A stretch of DNA of 64,000 nucleotides from Streptomyces adelaidensis (GCF_016598475.1 NZ_JAEMUX010000024.1:1-64000), one strand, 5' to 3'; shown: positions 41,775 through 52,168, counted from the stretch's first letter. Numbers and translations: made by a program. The notes: generated from the letters alone by a model not told the origin.

Positions 41775-42692
41775 ATGGGAGCCCAGCTCCGGGTCTACAA
41801 GCGTCGCATCCGATCCGTCACCGCGACCAAGAAGATCACCAAGGCGATGGAGATGATCGCCGCCTCGCGTGTCGTCAAGGCGCAGCGCAAGGTGGCGGCC
41901 TCCGCGCCGTACGCGACCGAGCTCACCCGCGCGGTCACGGCGGTCGGCACCGGTTCGAACACCAAGCACCCGCTGACCACGGAGGCGGAGACGGCGACCC
42001 GTGCCGCGGTGCTGCTCCTCACGAGCGACCGCGGTCTGGCCGGCGCCTTCAACTCCAACGCCATCAAGGCGGCGGAGCAGCTGACCGCGCGTCTTCAGGC
42101 CGAGGGCAAGGAGGTCGACACGTACATCGTCGGCCGCCGCGGTCTGGCCCACTACAACTTCCGCGAGCGCAAGGTCGCGGAGTCGTGGTCGGGCTTCACC
42201 GACGAGCCCACGTACGCGGACGCCAAGAAGGTCGCGGGTCCGCTGATCGAGGCCATCGAGAAGGACACGGCCGACGGCGGCGTGGATGAACTCCACATCG
42301 TCTACACCGAGTTCGTCTCGATGATGACGCAGACGGCGGTCGACGGCCGGCTGCTGCCGCTCCGCCTCGAAGAGGTCCAGGAAGAGTCGTCCGCCAAGGG
42401 CGAGATCCTTCCGCTGTACGACTTCGAGCCGTCGGCGGAGGACGTCCTCGACGCCCTGCTGCCCCGGTACGTCGAAAGCCGTATCTACAACGCGCTGCTC
42501 CAGTCGGCTGCCTCCAAGCACGCTGCCACGCGCCGCGCGATGAAGTCGGCCACCGACAACGCGGGAGATCTGATCACCACGCTCTCCCGACTTGCCAACG
42601 CGGCCCGCCAGGCCGAAATCACCCAGGAAATCAGCGAGATCGTCGGTGGCTCCGCAGCCCTCGCCGACGCGACCGCGGGGAGTGACAAGTAA
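41775..42692 (+). CDS. atpG: ATP synthase subunit gamma
   Basis: 305 residues. N-terminal MGAQLRVYKRRIRSVTATKK and C-terminal ATDNAGDLITTLSRLANAAR form the rotating coiled coil; LLLTSDRGLAGAFNSN is the central domain. It overlaps atpD by one base (TAATG). Confidence 0.97.
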   Translation: MGAQLRVYKRRIRSVTATKKITKAMEMIAASRVVKAQRKVAASAPYATELTRAVTAVGTGSNTKHPLTTEAETATRAAVLLLTSDRGLAGAFNSNAIKAAEQLTARLQAEGKEVDTYIVGRRGLAHYNFRERKVAESWSGFTDEPTYADAKKVAGPLIEAIEKDTADGGVDELHIVYTEFVSMMTQTAVDGRLLPLRLEEVQEESSAKGEILPLYDFEPSAEDVLDALLPRYVESRIYNALLQSAASKHAATRRAMKSATDNAGDLITTLSRLANAARQAEITQEISEIVGGSAALADATAGSDK

Positions 42693-44128
42693 TGACGACC
42701 ACTGTTGAGACGGCCGTTGCCACGGGCCGCGTCGCCCGGGTCATCGGCCCGGTCGTCGACGTGGAGTTCCCCGTCGACGCGATGCCGGAGATCTACAACG
42801 CCCTGCACGTCGAGGTCGCAGACCCGGCGAAGGAGGGCGAGCTGAAGACGCTGACCCTGGAGGTCGCCCAGCACCTGGGTGACGGCCTGGTCCGCACCAT
42901 CTCGATGCAGCCCACCGACGGCCTGGTCCGCCAGGCCGCGGTGACCGACACCGGCACGGGTATCACCGTCCCCGTCGGCGACTTCACCAAGGGCAAGGTG
43001 TTCAACACCCTCGGTGAGGTGCTGAACAGCGACCAGACGTACGACGGCGAGCGCTGGTCCATCCACCGCAAGGCCCCGCGCTTCGACGAGCTCGAGTCGA
43101 AGACCGAGATGTTCGAGACCGGCGTCAAGGTCATCGACCTTCTCACCCCGTACGTCAAGGGTGGAAAGATCGGCCTGTTCGGCGGTGCCGGCGTCGGCAA
43201 GACGGTGCTCATCCAGGAGATGATCTACCGCGTCGCCAACAACCACGACGGTGTCTCCGTGTTCGCCGGTGTCGGCGAGCGCACTCGTGAGGGCAACGAC
43301 CTCATCGAGGAGATGGCGGAGTCCGGCGTCATCGACAAGACCGCCCTGGTCTTCGGTCAGATGGACGAGCCCCCGGGCACCCGTCTCCGTGTGGCGCTGG
43401 CCGGTCTGACCATGGCGGAGTACTTCCGCGATGTGCAGAAGCAGGACGTGCTGTTCTTCATCGACAACATCTTCCGCTTCACCCAGGCCGGTTCCGAGGT
43501 CTCGACCCTGCTCGGCCGCATGCCCTCCGCGGTGGGCTACCAGCCGAACCTGGCCGACGAGATGGGTCTCCTCCAGGAGCGCATCACCTCGACCCGTGGT
43601 CACTCGATCACCTCGATGCAGGCGATCTACGTCCCCGCGGACGACCTGACCGACCCGGCCCCGGCCACCACCTTCGCCCACCTCGACGCGACGACGGTTC
43701 TCTCCCGTCCGATCTCCGAGAAGGGCATCTACCCGGCCGTGGACCCGCTGGACTCCACGTCCCGCATCCTGGACCCCCGCTACATCGCGGCGGACCACTA
43801 CAACACCGCGATGCGCGTCAAGACGGTCCTGCAGAAGTACAAGGACCTTCAGGACATCATCGCGATCCTCGGTATCGACGAGCTGGGCGAGGAGGACAAG
43901 CTCACCGTCCACCGCGCCCGTCGCGTGGAGCGCTTCCTGTCCCAGAACACCCACGTCGCCAAGCAGTTCACCGGCGTCGACGGGTCGGACGTACCGCTGG
44001 AGGAGTCGATCACCGCGTTCAACGCGATCATCGACGGCGACTACGACCACTTCCCGGAGCAGGCGTTCTTCCTGTGCGGTGGTATCGAGGACCTGAAGAA
44101 GAACGCGAAGGAGCTCGGCGTCAGCTGA
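42692..44128 (+). CDS. atpD: ATP synthase subunit beta
   Basis: 478 residues. Catalytic subunit: Walker A FGGAGVGKTVLI (about 165), GERTREGNDL, the catalytic Glu in that loop, Walker B DVLFFIDNIFRF, and DELSEEDK-like DELGEEDKLTV at the C-terminus. Confidence 0.98.
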   Translation: MTTTVETAVATGRVARVIGPVVDVEFPVDAMPEIYNALHVEVADPAKEGELKTLTLEVAQHLGDGLVRTISMQPTDGLVRQAAVTDTGTGITVPVGDFTKGKVFNTLGEVLNSDQTYDGERWSIHRKAPRFDELESKTEMFETGVKVIDLLTPYVKGGKIGLFGGAGVGKTVLIQEMIYRVANNHDGVSVFAGVGERTREGNDLIEEMAESGVIDKTALVFGQMDEPPGTRLRVALAGLTMAEYFRDVQKQDVLFFIDNIFRFTQAGSEVSTLLGRMPSAVGYQPNLADEMGLLQERITSTRGHSITSMQAIYVPADDLTDPAPATTFAHLDATTVLSRPISEKGIYPAVDPLDSTSRILDPRYIAADHYNTAMRVKTVLQKYKDLQDIIAILGIDELGEEDKLTVHRARRVERFLSQNTHVAKQFTGVDGSDVPLEESITAFNAIIDGDYDHFPEQAFFLCGGIEDLKKNAKELGVS

Positions 44129-44149
44129 CGTCAGGCACTCGTGCACAGT

Positions 44150-44190
44150 GGGGGGCGAGGCCACACCTCTAGGGGTGCGTCCCGCCCCCC
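44150..44190 (+). other. Hairpin between atpD and atpC
   Basis: GGGGGGCG (44150-44157) pairs with CGCCCCCC (44183-44190) with a smaller CCTC/GGGG pairing inside. It lies in the 130-bp gap before atpC and may partly end transcription, lowering epsilon relative to beta. Confidence 0.5.
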
Positions 44191-44258
44191 TCTGTACTCC
44201 CTCTAGAATTGAAACCAACACCCGGCGGAAGCGCCGGGTGGTGACCCGAGGAGCCACC

Positions 44259-44633
44259 TTGGCTGCTGAGCTGCACGTCGCGCTGGTCGCGGCCGACCGA
44301 GAGGTCTGGTCGGGCCAGGCCACCCTGGTCGTCGCGCGCACCACGTCCGGCGACATCGGCGTCATGCCCGGTCACCAGCCGCTGCTCGGTGTGCTGGAGT
44401 CGGGCCCCGTGACCATCCGTACGAGTGATGGCGCCACCGTCGTCGTCGCTGTGCACGGCGGTTTCATCTCGTTCGCGGACAACAAGCTGTCCTTGCTGGC
44501 CGAGGTCGCCGAGCTGGCCGACGAGATCGATGTCCAGCGTGCGGAGCGCGAGCTGGAGCGGGCGAAGGCGGAGGGCGACGACGCCGCCGAACGCCGCGCG
44601 GACGTTCGACTGCGTACGGTGGCGGCGCGCTGA
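44259..44633 (+). CDS. atpC: ATP synthase subunit epsilon
   Basis: 124 residues from TTG 44259 with CGAGGAG upstream. It has the beta-sandwich (LHVALVAADREVWSGQATLV, SGDIGVMPGHQPLLGVLESG) and the C-terminal helices (VQRAERELERAKAEGDDAAE). It couples the rotor and inhibits ATP hydrolysis. Last gene of the operon. Confidence 0.95.
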   Translation: MAAELHVALVAADREVWSGQATLVVARTTSGDIGVMPGHQPLLGVLESGPVTIRTSDGATVVVAVHGGFISFADNKLSLLAEVAELADEIDVQRAERELERAKAEGDDAAERRADVRLRTVAAR

Positions 44634-44657
44634 GTTCACGCGCTGTGTGATGCTGTA

Positions 44658-44711
44658 TCTCAGCCGCGGCTGGGTCTGGATGGCTACATCCGGACCCAGC
44701 CGCGGCTGAGG
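44658..44711 (+). terminator. atp operon terminator
   Basis: CTCAGCCGCGGCTGGGTC (18 bp) pairs perfectly with its complement after a 17-nt loop. It follows the atpC stop by 25 bp and ends the ATP synthase operon. Confidence 0.9.
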
Positions 44712-44782
44712 CAAATGTGGGTGTTTTTTACGTTCCATTACCTGGCAGTCGCATTACCTAGGAGACGAGGAGGTCGGTGTCG

Positions 44783-45238
44783 ATGGTCCTCGCTCTGACT
44801 GTGTGCGGGTCGGTGATCGCTCTCGTGGTGGTGGGGCTGTTCGTCTTCGGACTGCGCCGTCGGCTGATCCAGCGCTCCGGCGGCACCTTCGACTGCAGCC
44901 TGCGCTGGGACGCCCCGGAGAAACCCGGGAAGGGCGAGGAGAACGGCAAGGGCTGGGGGTACGGCGTCGCCCGCTACAACGGCGACCGAATCGAGTGGTA
45001 CCGCGTCTTCTCGTACTCGCCCCGCCCCCGCCGCGTCCTGGAGCGCTCGTTGATCGAGGTGGCCGGGCGCCGCACCCCCGAGGGCGAGGAGGAGCTGGCG
45101 CTGCTCTCCGACGCGGTGATCCTCGCGTGTCTGCACCGCGGGAACCGTCTGGAACTGGCGATGAGCGACGACGCGCTGACCGGTTTCCTCGCGTGGCTGG
45201 AGGCAGCCCCGCCCGGGCAGCGAGTGAATGTGGCGTAG
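44783..45238 (+). CDS. DUF2550 family membrane protein
   Basis: 151 residues from ATG 44783 (GAGGAGG at proper distance; GTG 44777 is too close to it). One N-terminal helix, VLALTVCGSVIALVVVGLFV, then a basic turn RRRLIQRSGGTFDCSLRW and a soluble domain ending TGFLAWLEAAPPGQRVNVA. It is conserved next to atpC in actinobacteria. The function is unknown. Its stop lies inside the terminator hairpin. Confidence 0.88.
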   Translation: MVLALTVCGSVIALVVVGLFVFGLRRRLIQRSGGTFDCSLRWDAPEKPGKGEENGKGWGYGVARYNGDRIEWYRVFSYSPRPRRVLERSLIEVAGRRTPEGEEELALLSDAVILACLHRGNRLELAMSDDALTGFLAWLEAAPPGQRVNVA

Positions 45239-45253
45239 CCACATTCACTCGCT
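45219..45253. terminator. Hairpin overlapping the DUF2550 stop codon
   Basis: A 16-bp perfect stem (45219-45234 with 45238-45253) and a 3-nt loop. The TAG stop is at 45236-45238, at the loop, so the last five codons form the left arm. It separates the gene from the convergent chitinase. Confidence 0.8.
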
Positions 45254-45306
45254 GGGTGGGGGTCCCCCCGGACGAAGTCTGGGGGAGCGTCAATGTGGCT
45301 CAGCTG

Positions 45307-47130
<1,824 letters not shown>

Positions 47131-47195
47131 GATGCGCCTCCTTGGGGGTGTCGTGAGCATGAGCATGACGTGGCGCAGTGCCGTGAGGATAGAAA

Positions 47196-47228
47196 GGTCT
47201 GGACCAGAGGTCAATGGGTCTGGACCAG
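47196..47228 (-). promoter_or_regulatory. Paired 12-bp direct repeats of the chitinase promoter
   Basis: CTGGTCCAGACC (minus strand) occurs at 47217-47228 and 47196-47207, 21 bp apart. Paired repeats of TGGTCCAGACC type overlap many Streptomyces chitinase promoters and mediate chitin induction and glucose repression. They lie 66-98 bp upstream of the start codon. Confidence 0.85.
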
Positions 47229-47257
47229 TGCGCTCATGCCGGCTGCCCCCGGTGAGG

Positions 47258-47899
47258 TCAGACGCCCAACTCCTGGGCCAGTACGGCCGCTTGGACCCGG
47301 CTGCGCAGCTCCAGCTTCCCCAGGAGCCTGCTGACGTGGGTCTTCACCGTCGCCTCGGCCATGTCGAGCCGGGCCGCGATCTCCGCGTTCGAGAGCCCTT
47401 CGCCGAGGCGGGAGAGGACTTCCCGCTCGCGCCGGGTCAGGCGGTCGAGGACGGCCCGGTCGGCCGTGGGCTCGCGTACGGGCTTGGCGGCGAACTCGGC
47501 GATCAGGCGCCGGGTGACGGCCGGGGCGATCAGACCCTCGCCGCGCCCCACCGCCCGTACGGCCGCGATGAGGTCCTTCGCCTCCGTGTTCTTCAGCAGG
47601 AACCCGGCGGCCCCGGCCCGCAGCGCCCCGAAGACGTACTCGTCGAGGTCGAACGTGGTGAGCACGAGCACGTCGGCGAGGCCCTCGGCAACGACCTGGC
47701 GGGTCGCGGACACCCCGTCCAGCCGCGGCATCTGAATGTCCATCAGCACCAGATCGGGCCGCAGCTCCCGGGCGAGCGCCACCGCCCGCTCGCCGTCCGC
47801 CGCCTCCCCGACGACCTCGATGTCCGGCGCGCTGCCCAGGATGAGCACCAGCCCGGCCCGAACGGCGGACTGGTCCTCGGCGACGACCACGCGGATCAT
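47258..47899 (-). CDS. NarL/LuxR-type response regulator
   Basis: 213 residues. Receiver with IRVVVAEDQSAVRAGL, phosphoacceptor Asp in LVLMDIQMPRLDG, Thr in LVLTTFD and Lys in GFLLKNTEAKDL. The C-terminal LuxR HTH (about 145-210) has LTRREREVLSRLGEGLSNAE and TVKTHVSRLL. It is activated by the sensor kinase whose gene overlaps it (ATGA at 47896-47899). It lies next to, but diverges in function from, the chitinase; I recall chitinase-linked kinases in Streptomyces, but nothing proves a link here. Confidence 0.92.
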   Translation of the reverse strand: MIRVVVAEDQSAVRAGLVLILGSAPDIEVVGEAADGERAVALARELRPDLVLMDIQMPRLDGVSATRQVVAEGLADVLVLTTFDLDEYVFGALRAGAAGFLLKNTEAKDLIAAVRAVGRGEGLIAPAVTRRLIAEFAAKPVREPTADRAVLDRLTRREREVLSRLGEGLSNAEIAARLDMAEATVKTHVSRLLGKLELRSRVQAAVLAQELGV

Positions 47900-49083
47900 G
47901 CGGATTCTCCTTCGGTGAGGGGGAGGGTCGCGCGGACGCTCCAGATCTTGCCGTGCGAGGAGCTCTCAGGGGCGGCCCCGAAGGTGCCGCCGAGCAGGGC
48001 GACCCGCTCCCGCATGCCGATCAGACCGGCGCCGGAGCCGGGCGCCCTCGGGCCGTCGCGGTCGCCGTACTGGCTGGTCACGGCGATGTCGAGGGAGCCG
48101 TCCGTCTGCTGGAGGAGCACCGTGACGCGGCCGGGACCCGCGTGTTTCAGCGCGTTGGTCAGGGACTCCTGGACGATGCGGTAGGCCGCGAGTTCGACGG
48201 GCGCGGGGAGGGTGTCGTCATGGTCGGCGTCGAACGCGATGTCGAGCCCGTTGGTGCGGGCGCCCTCGACGAGGGCCCCGAGGCCGTCGAGCGTGGGGGC
48301 GGCGGCGGGCTCGGTGTCACCGCTCTCGTCGCGCAGGATGCCGATCAGCCGTCGCATCTCCGCGAGCCCCTCGACGCTGTTCTCCCGGACCACCCCGAGG
48401 GCCTGCCGGGAGGTCTCCGGGTCGTCCAGGGAGAGCGCGGCCGTGGAGTGGATCGCGATCGCCGAGAGGTGGTTGGCGACCATGTCGTGCAACTCCCGTG
48501 CCATGCGCGCCCGTTCGGACACCACGGCCTGGGTGCGGTCCATCTCCGCGAGCAGCGTGGTCTGTTCGGCGCGCAGCCGGGCGGCCTCGGCGGCGTCGCG
48601 GTGGTTGCGGACGATCCAGCCGGTGGCGGCGGGTGTGAAGGTGACCAGGCCGACGACCACACCGATCAGCAGGGCTTCCGGCTCCCGGAAGGTTGCGAGG
48701 GGGACCACCGTGAAGGCCACCGTGGCCAGCCCGGCGATCCAGGGCACCCGGCGGGCCGTGGCGGGCGGGCCGTACAGTACGGCCGCGTACACCAGGTCCG
48801 TGAACATCAGGACGGTGAGCAGGTTGCCCTGGGTGATGGTGTCCACGGTCAGCGCGGCCCACCCGATCAGCAGGGCCGTGCGCGGCAGGGTGCGGCGTAG
48901 CGTCTCGCAGCCGGCGGTCACGATGAGCGGCAGCAGCACCCACCAGGGGCCGTCGAGCAGCACGATCTCCTCGTCGGCCGGGCGCGTGCCGAGGCCGAGA
49001 CCCCACAGCAGCAGCCCACCGAGCAGCCCGGCGAGGGCTGCGTACATGTCGAAGCGGTGCGGGCGGGGCGGTCGTACGGCCAT
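47896..49083 (-). CDS. Sensor histidine kinase (HisKA_3)
   Basis: 395 residues. Five or six N-terminal membrane helices (about 12-170), then the dimerisation domain with the His in RMARELHDMVANHLSAIAIH (about 194). The ATPase domain has AAYRIVQESLTNALKHAG (N box) and GAGLIGMRERVALLGG (G box). Signal unknown. Partner of the overlapping response regulator. Confidence 0.92.
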   Translation of the reverse strand: MAVRPPRPHRFDMYAALAGLLGGLLLWGLGLGTRPADEEIVLLDGPWWVLLPLIVTAGCETLRRTLPRTALLIGWAALTVDTITQGNLLTVLMFTDLVYAAVLYGPPATARRVPWIAGLATVAFTVVPLATFREPEALLIGVVVGLVTFTPAATGWIVRNHRDAAEAARLRAEQTTLLAEMDRTQAVVSERARMARELHDMVANHLSAIAIHSTAALSLDDPETSRQALGVVRENSVEGLAEMRRLIGILRDESGDTEPAAAPTLDGLGALVEGARTNGLDIAFDADHDDTLPAPVELAAYRIVQESLTNALKHAGPGRVTVLLQQTDGSLDIAVTSQYGDRDGPRAPGSGAGLIGMRERVALLGGTFGAAPESSSHGKIWSVRATLPLTEGESA

Positions 49084-49236
49084 GCCTTACATCCAACACG
49101 GGCCGGGCGCTCGGCGCCTGATGCCAGGAGACGGTCCTGGACTGCATCTTTCGAGGTACCGCGACTTCGTCACCGCCGACGACGAATACCGCTGAGCCCG
49201 CCGGGAGCCTGGAAGGGTGACCGAGAGGAGCGAGTC

Positions 49237-49818
49237 GTGATCGTCGCCTTGATCATCGCCTGTGAGGTCGGCTTCTGGGTGCTGCTGGCGCTGGCCCTGG
49301 CCGTCCGCTATCTGCTGAAGCGGCGCCGGACCAGTGTGGTGCTGCTGCTGTGTGAGCCCGTGCTGGAGCTGGTGCTGTTCGTCGTGACCGCGATCGACCT
49401 GAGGAACGGCGCCGAGCCGAGCTGGGAGCACGGCCTGGCGGCGCTCTACATCGGGTTCACCGTGGGGTACGGCCACTACATGATCCGCTGGCTGGACGGC
49501 CACGCGGCGCATCGGCTGGCCGGCGGGCCCAGGCCGGCGGCTCCACCGAAGTACGGCATGGCTCGGGCCCGGCACGAAGGTGGCCTCTGGCTGCGTACCG
49601 TGGTGGCCGCCGGTGTCGCGCTGGTGCTGCTTCAGGGGGCCGTCTGGTACGTCGGTGATGGCGGGGATGTCGATTCGCTGCGGTCGTTCCAGTGGGCGGC
49701 GCTTCGGGCCGCGGGCATTCACGGGCTGGTGGCGTTGGCCTACCTCATCTGGCCGAAGAGGGCGCCGGGGAGTGGGAAGGACCCGGAGCGGGAGCGGGAG
49801 CGGGCCGGGGTGCGTTAG
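49237..49818 (+). CDS. Integral membrane protein, function unknown
   Basis: 193 residues from GTG 49237, GAGAGGAG upstream. Segments IVALIIACEVGFWVLLALAL, VVLLLCEPVLELVLFVVTAI, GLAALYIGFTVGYGHYMI, TVVAAGVALVLLQGAVWYVG and IHGLVALAYLIW give five likely helices. The loop after helix 3 has RWLDGHAAHRLAGG. A charged tail ends it. It resembles 2TM/DUF-type Streptomyces membrane proteins; no role is evident. It is monocistronic. Confidence 0.8.
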   Translation: MIVALIIACEVGFWVLLALALAVRYLLKRRRTSVVLLLCEPVLELVLFVVTAIDLRNGAEPSWEHGLAALYIGFTVGYGHYMIRWLDGHAAHRLAGGPRPAAPPKYGMARARHEGGLWLRTVVAAGVALVLLQGAVWYVGDGGDVDSLRSFQWAALRAAGIHGLVALAYLIWPKRAPGSGKDPERERERAGVR

Positions 49819-49843
49819 CGCCGGTTCGAGGCCGCGGGTCGTA

Positions 49844-49876
49844 TGTGGCTGGTCGCGCAGTTCCCCGCGAGCCCCT
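49844..49876 (-). repeat. Dispersed Streptomyces intergenic repeat, copy 1
   Basis: Read on the minus strand: GGGGAACTGCGCGACCAGCC with AGGGGC upstream. It closely matches the sequence at 54400-54432 on the plus strand. Such GGGGCGCGGGGAACTGCGCG sequences are common between Streptomyces genes. Confidence 0.65.
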
Positions 49877-49881
49877 AAAAA

Positions 49882-49986
49882 CGTTGCAGTTCCCGGCGCC
49901 CCTGAAGCGTTGCAGTTCCCGGCGCCCCTAAAAGCGTTGCGGCTCCCGGCGCCCCTGAGAACGTTGGGGCGCCGGGAGTCGCAACG
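49882..49986. terminator. Terminator hairpin with tandemly repeated left arm
   Basis: CGTTGCGGCTCCCGGCGCCC plus C (49935-49955) pairs with 49966-49986 (21 bp, one G-T). Two further copies of the left arm, in CGTTGCAGTTCCCGGCGCCC form, precede it at 49882 and 49908. It serves the convergent membrane-protein and adenosyltransferase genes. Confidence 0.8.
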
Positions 49987-49989
49987 TGC

Positions 49990-50562
49990 TCAGCGTTCTC
50001 CGCCCGGCACCCACAGCACGTCCCCGACCTCCTTGTTCGCCGTCCTCGCGAGGATGAACAGGAGGTCGGAGAGGCGGTTGAGGTAGGTGGCCGTCAGGGG
50101 GTTCATCTCCTCGCCGTGGGCCTCCAGGGCCGCCCAGGTCGACCGCTCGGCCCGTCGCACGACCGTGCAGGCCTGGTGCAGTAGGGCCGCGCCCGGTGTA
50201 CCGCCCGGCAGGATGAAGGAGCGGAGCTTCTCCAGCTGCTCGTTGAAGTGGTCGCAGTCCGCCTCCAGCTTGTCGATGTAGAACTGCTCGACTCTCAGGG
50301 GCGGGAACTCCGGGTTCTCGACGACGGGCGTGGACAGGTCGGCGCCGACGTCGAACAGATCGTTCTGCACCCGGACGAGGACCTTCACGACCTCCTCCGC
50401 CAGCCCGCCCAGCGCGACCGCCGTCCCGATCACCGCGTTGGCCTCGTTGGCGTCCGCGTACGCCGAGATCCGCGGATCGGTCTTGGGCACCCGGCTCATG
50501 TCCCCGAGGTTGGTGGTGCCCGTGTCGCCGGTCCTGGTGTAGATGCGCGTCAGATTGACCAT
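49990..50562 (-). CDS. Cob(I)alamin adenosyltransferase, PduO type
   Basis: 190 residues from ATG 50562. Transfers adenosyl from ATP to cob(I)alamin to give coenzyme B12. The N-terminal ATP site is TRIYTRTGDTGTTNLGDMSR; VQNDLFDVGADLSTP, FILPGGTPGAALLHQACTVV and RRAER, then YLNRLSDLLFILAR are the PduO signatures. The trimer holds ATP between subunits. Confidence 0.95.
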   Translation of the reverse strand: MVNLTRIYTRTGDTGTTNLGDMSRVPKTDPRISAYADANEANAVIGTAVALGGLAEEVVKVLVRVQNDLFDVGADLSTPVVENPEFPPLRVEQFYIDKLEADCDHFNEQLEKLRSFILPGGTPGAALLHQACTVVRRAERSTWAALEAHGEEMNPLTATYLNRLSDLLFILARTANKEVGDVLWVPGGER

Positions 50563-50575
50563 GTGACCAGCGTAG

Positions 50576-51325
50576 TTACGCCCCGGCCGTCCGGAAGACA
50601 CGTGTGCCCACCGTCACGGCGAGCGTCGTGAGGCCGACGGCGGCCAGGACGCCGTACAGCATGGACGGCGTGGCGTACGACCCGACGTACGCGTCCCGCA
50701 TGACGTCCACCAGATAGCGGAACGGTACGAAGTGGGACAGGACGTCGAGCCAGCCGGGAGCCAGTGACATCGGCAGCATCAGGCCCGACAGGAGCATCGA
50801 CGGCATTGTCAGGGCGTTGATCGCGGGGCCGAACTCGTGCTGCGAGCGGGCCTTCATGGCGAGCGCGTACGACAGGGAGGCGAGCGAGACCGTCAGCAGG
50901 GCCACGAAGACGAAGCCGATCAGGATGCCGGCGAGTGGTGCGCGCAACCCCATGATCAGGGCGGCGAGGACCAGCAGCACCGCTTGGAAGACGAAGACCG
51001 CCGCGTCGCGCAGCACCCGGCCCAGCAGCAGCGCCAGCCGGCTGACGGGGGTGACCCGCATCCGTTCGACCACGCCCGTCTGCTTCTCAAGGATGATCAT
51101 GAATCCGGCGAACGAGGCCCCGAACAGGCTCAATTGGAGCAGCAGGCCCGGCACCAGCACCTGCCAGGAACTGCCCCGCGAGTCGAGCGGAACGCCGGTG
51201 AGCAGCGGCCCGAAGAAGAGCAGGTACAGCAGCGGCATCAGCACGCCGAACAGCATCGCGAAACGGGAGCGCAGGGTCTGGCGGGCGTAGCGCCCGAAAA
51301 TCAGCGCGGTGTCGTGAAGAAGCAT
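50576..51325 (-). CDS. ABC-2 type exporter permease
   Basis: 249 residues from ATG 51325, six membrane helices. FGVLMPLLYLLFFGPLLTGV, the ERMRVTPVSRLALLLGRVLRD loop and SGLMLPMSLAPGWLDVLSHF followed by PFRYLVD are typical of DrrB-like drug exporters. It lies 8 bp after the ATPase gene, so the two form one transporter. Confidence 0.92.
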   Translation of the reverse strand: MLLHDTALIFGRYARQTLRSRFAMLFGVLMPLLYLLFFGPLLTGVPLDSRGSSWQVLVPGLLLQLSLFGASFAGFMIILEKQTGVVERMRVTPVSRLALLLGRVLRDAAVFVFQAVLLVLAALIMGLRAPLAGILIGFVFVALLTVSLASLSYALAMKARSQHEFGPAINALTMPSMLLSGLMLPMSLAPGWLDVLSHFVPFRYLVDVMRDAYVGSYATPSMLYGVLAAVGLTTLAVTVGTRVFRTAGA

Positions 51326-51333
51326 CAGGGGCC

Positions 51334-52116
51334 CTAGACGGCTACGGGGGTGGTGTCGGCGGGGGAGGGCCCGCGCCCGGTGATGGCGAGGAAGGTGTCC
51401 TGGAGCGTGGCGTCGATCGAGCCGCCGTACTTCAGCTTGAGCGCGCTCGGCGTGCCGTCCGCCACGACCAGGCCCTGGTCGACGACGACGATCCGGTCGG
51501 CGAGGGCGTCCGCCTCGTCGAGGTAATGCGTCGTCAGGAAGATCGTGGTGCCGTGCTCGTCGCGCAGTCGCCGGACCAGCTTCCACAGGTCGGCGCGGCT
51601 GGCGGGGTCGAGCCCGGTGGTCGGCTCGTCCAGGAACAGCACCATTGGACGGTGGGTGAGCGCCATCGCGATGTCGAGGCGCCGCCGCTGACCGCCGGAG
51701 AGCGCGGCGCACTTACGGTCCAGCAGCTCGGTCAGGTCCAGGTCGCGGGCCAACTCCTCGGCGCGCTCCACAGCCTGGCTCTTCGTCAGGCGGTAGAGCC
51801 GTCCCTGGGTGATCAGCTCCTCCCGCACGGTGATCTGCGGGTCCACCCCGCCCGACTGCGCCACATAGCCGCTGACCCGGCGGACCCCGGCGGGGTCGGT
51901 GGCCAGGTCGTGGCCCGCGACCGTGGCCGCGCCGCCGGTGGGGGGCAGCAGGGTCGTGAGCATCCGCAGGGTGGTCGTCTTCCCGGCGCCGTTCGGGCCG
52001 AGGAACCCGACGATCTCGCCGGGGCGGACGGTGAGGTCGATTCCGCGCACGGCCTCGACGGGGCCGCGCTTCGTCTGGAAGGTACGGGCCAGACCGGCCG
52101 TACTGATGATGGGCAT
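51334..52116 (-). CDS. ABC exporter ATPase, DrrA type
   Basis: 260 residues from ATG 52116 (an in-frame GTG at 52137 is possible). Walker A GFLGPNGAGKTTTLRML (about 42), Q-loop SGYVAQSGGVD, signature LSGGQRRRLDIAMAL, Walker B VLFLDEPTTGLDP, H-loop LTTHYLDE, and the DrrA-like C-terminal IDATLQDTFLAITGRG. It powers the adjacent permease. It is divergent from tetR, with a shared operator. Confidence 0.94.
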   Translation of the reverse strand: MPIISTAGLARTFQTKRGPVEAVRGIDLTVRPGEIVGFLGPNGAGKTTTLRMLTTLLPPTGGAATVAGHDLATDPAGVRRVSGYVAQSGGVDPQITVREELITQGRLYRLTKSQAVERAEELARDLDLTELLDRKCAALSGGQRRRLDIAMALTHRPMVLFLDEPTTGLDPASRADLWKLVRRLRDEHGTTIFLTTHYLDEADALADRIVVVDQGLVVADGTPSALKLKYGGSIDATLQDTFLAITGRGPSPADTTPVAV

Positions 52117-52135
52117 GACCCAGAAAAACAGAGTC

Positions 52136-52168
52136 ACTGAAATTTTGCAATCACACCAAACTTTCAGT
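52136..52168. promoter_or_regulatory. TetR operator between exporter and regulator
   Basis: ACTGAAATTTTG (52136-52147) and CAAACTTTCAGT (52157-52168) are inverted repeats with 11 of 12 matches and a 9-bp spacer. The location between the divergent genes and the low GC content fit an operator overlapping both promoters. Confidence 0.7.

Noticed and set aside
39456..42521. 1021-codon minus-strand open frame
   Set aside because: Antisense of atpH, atpA and atpG; no recognisable domain.
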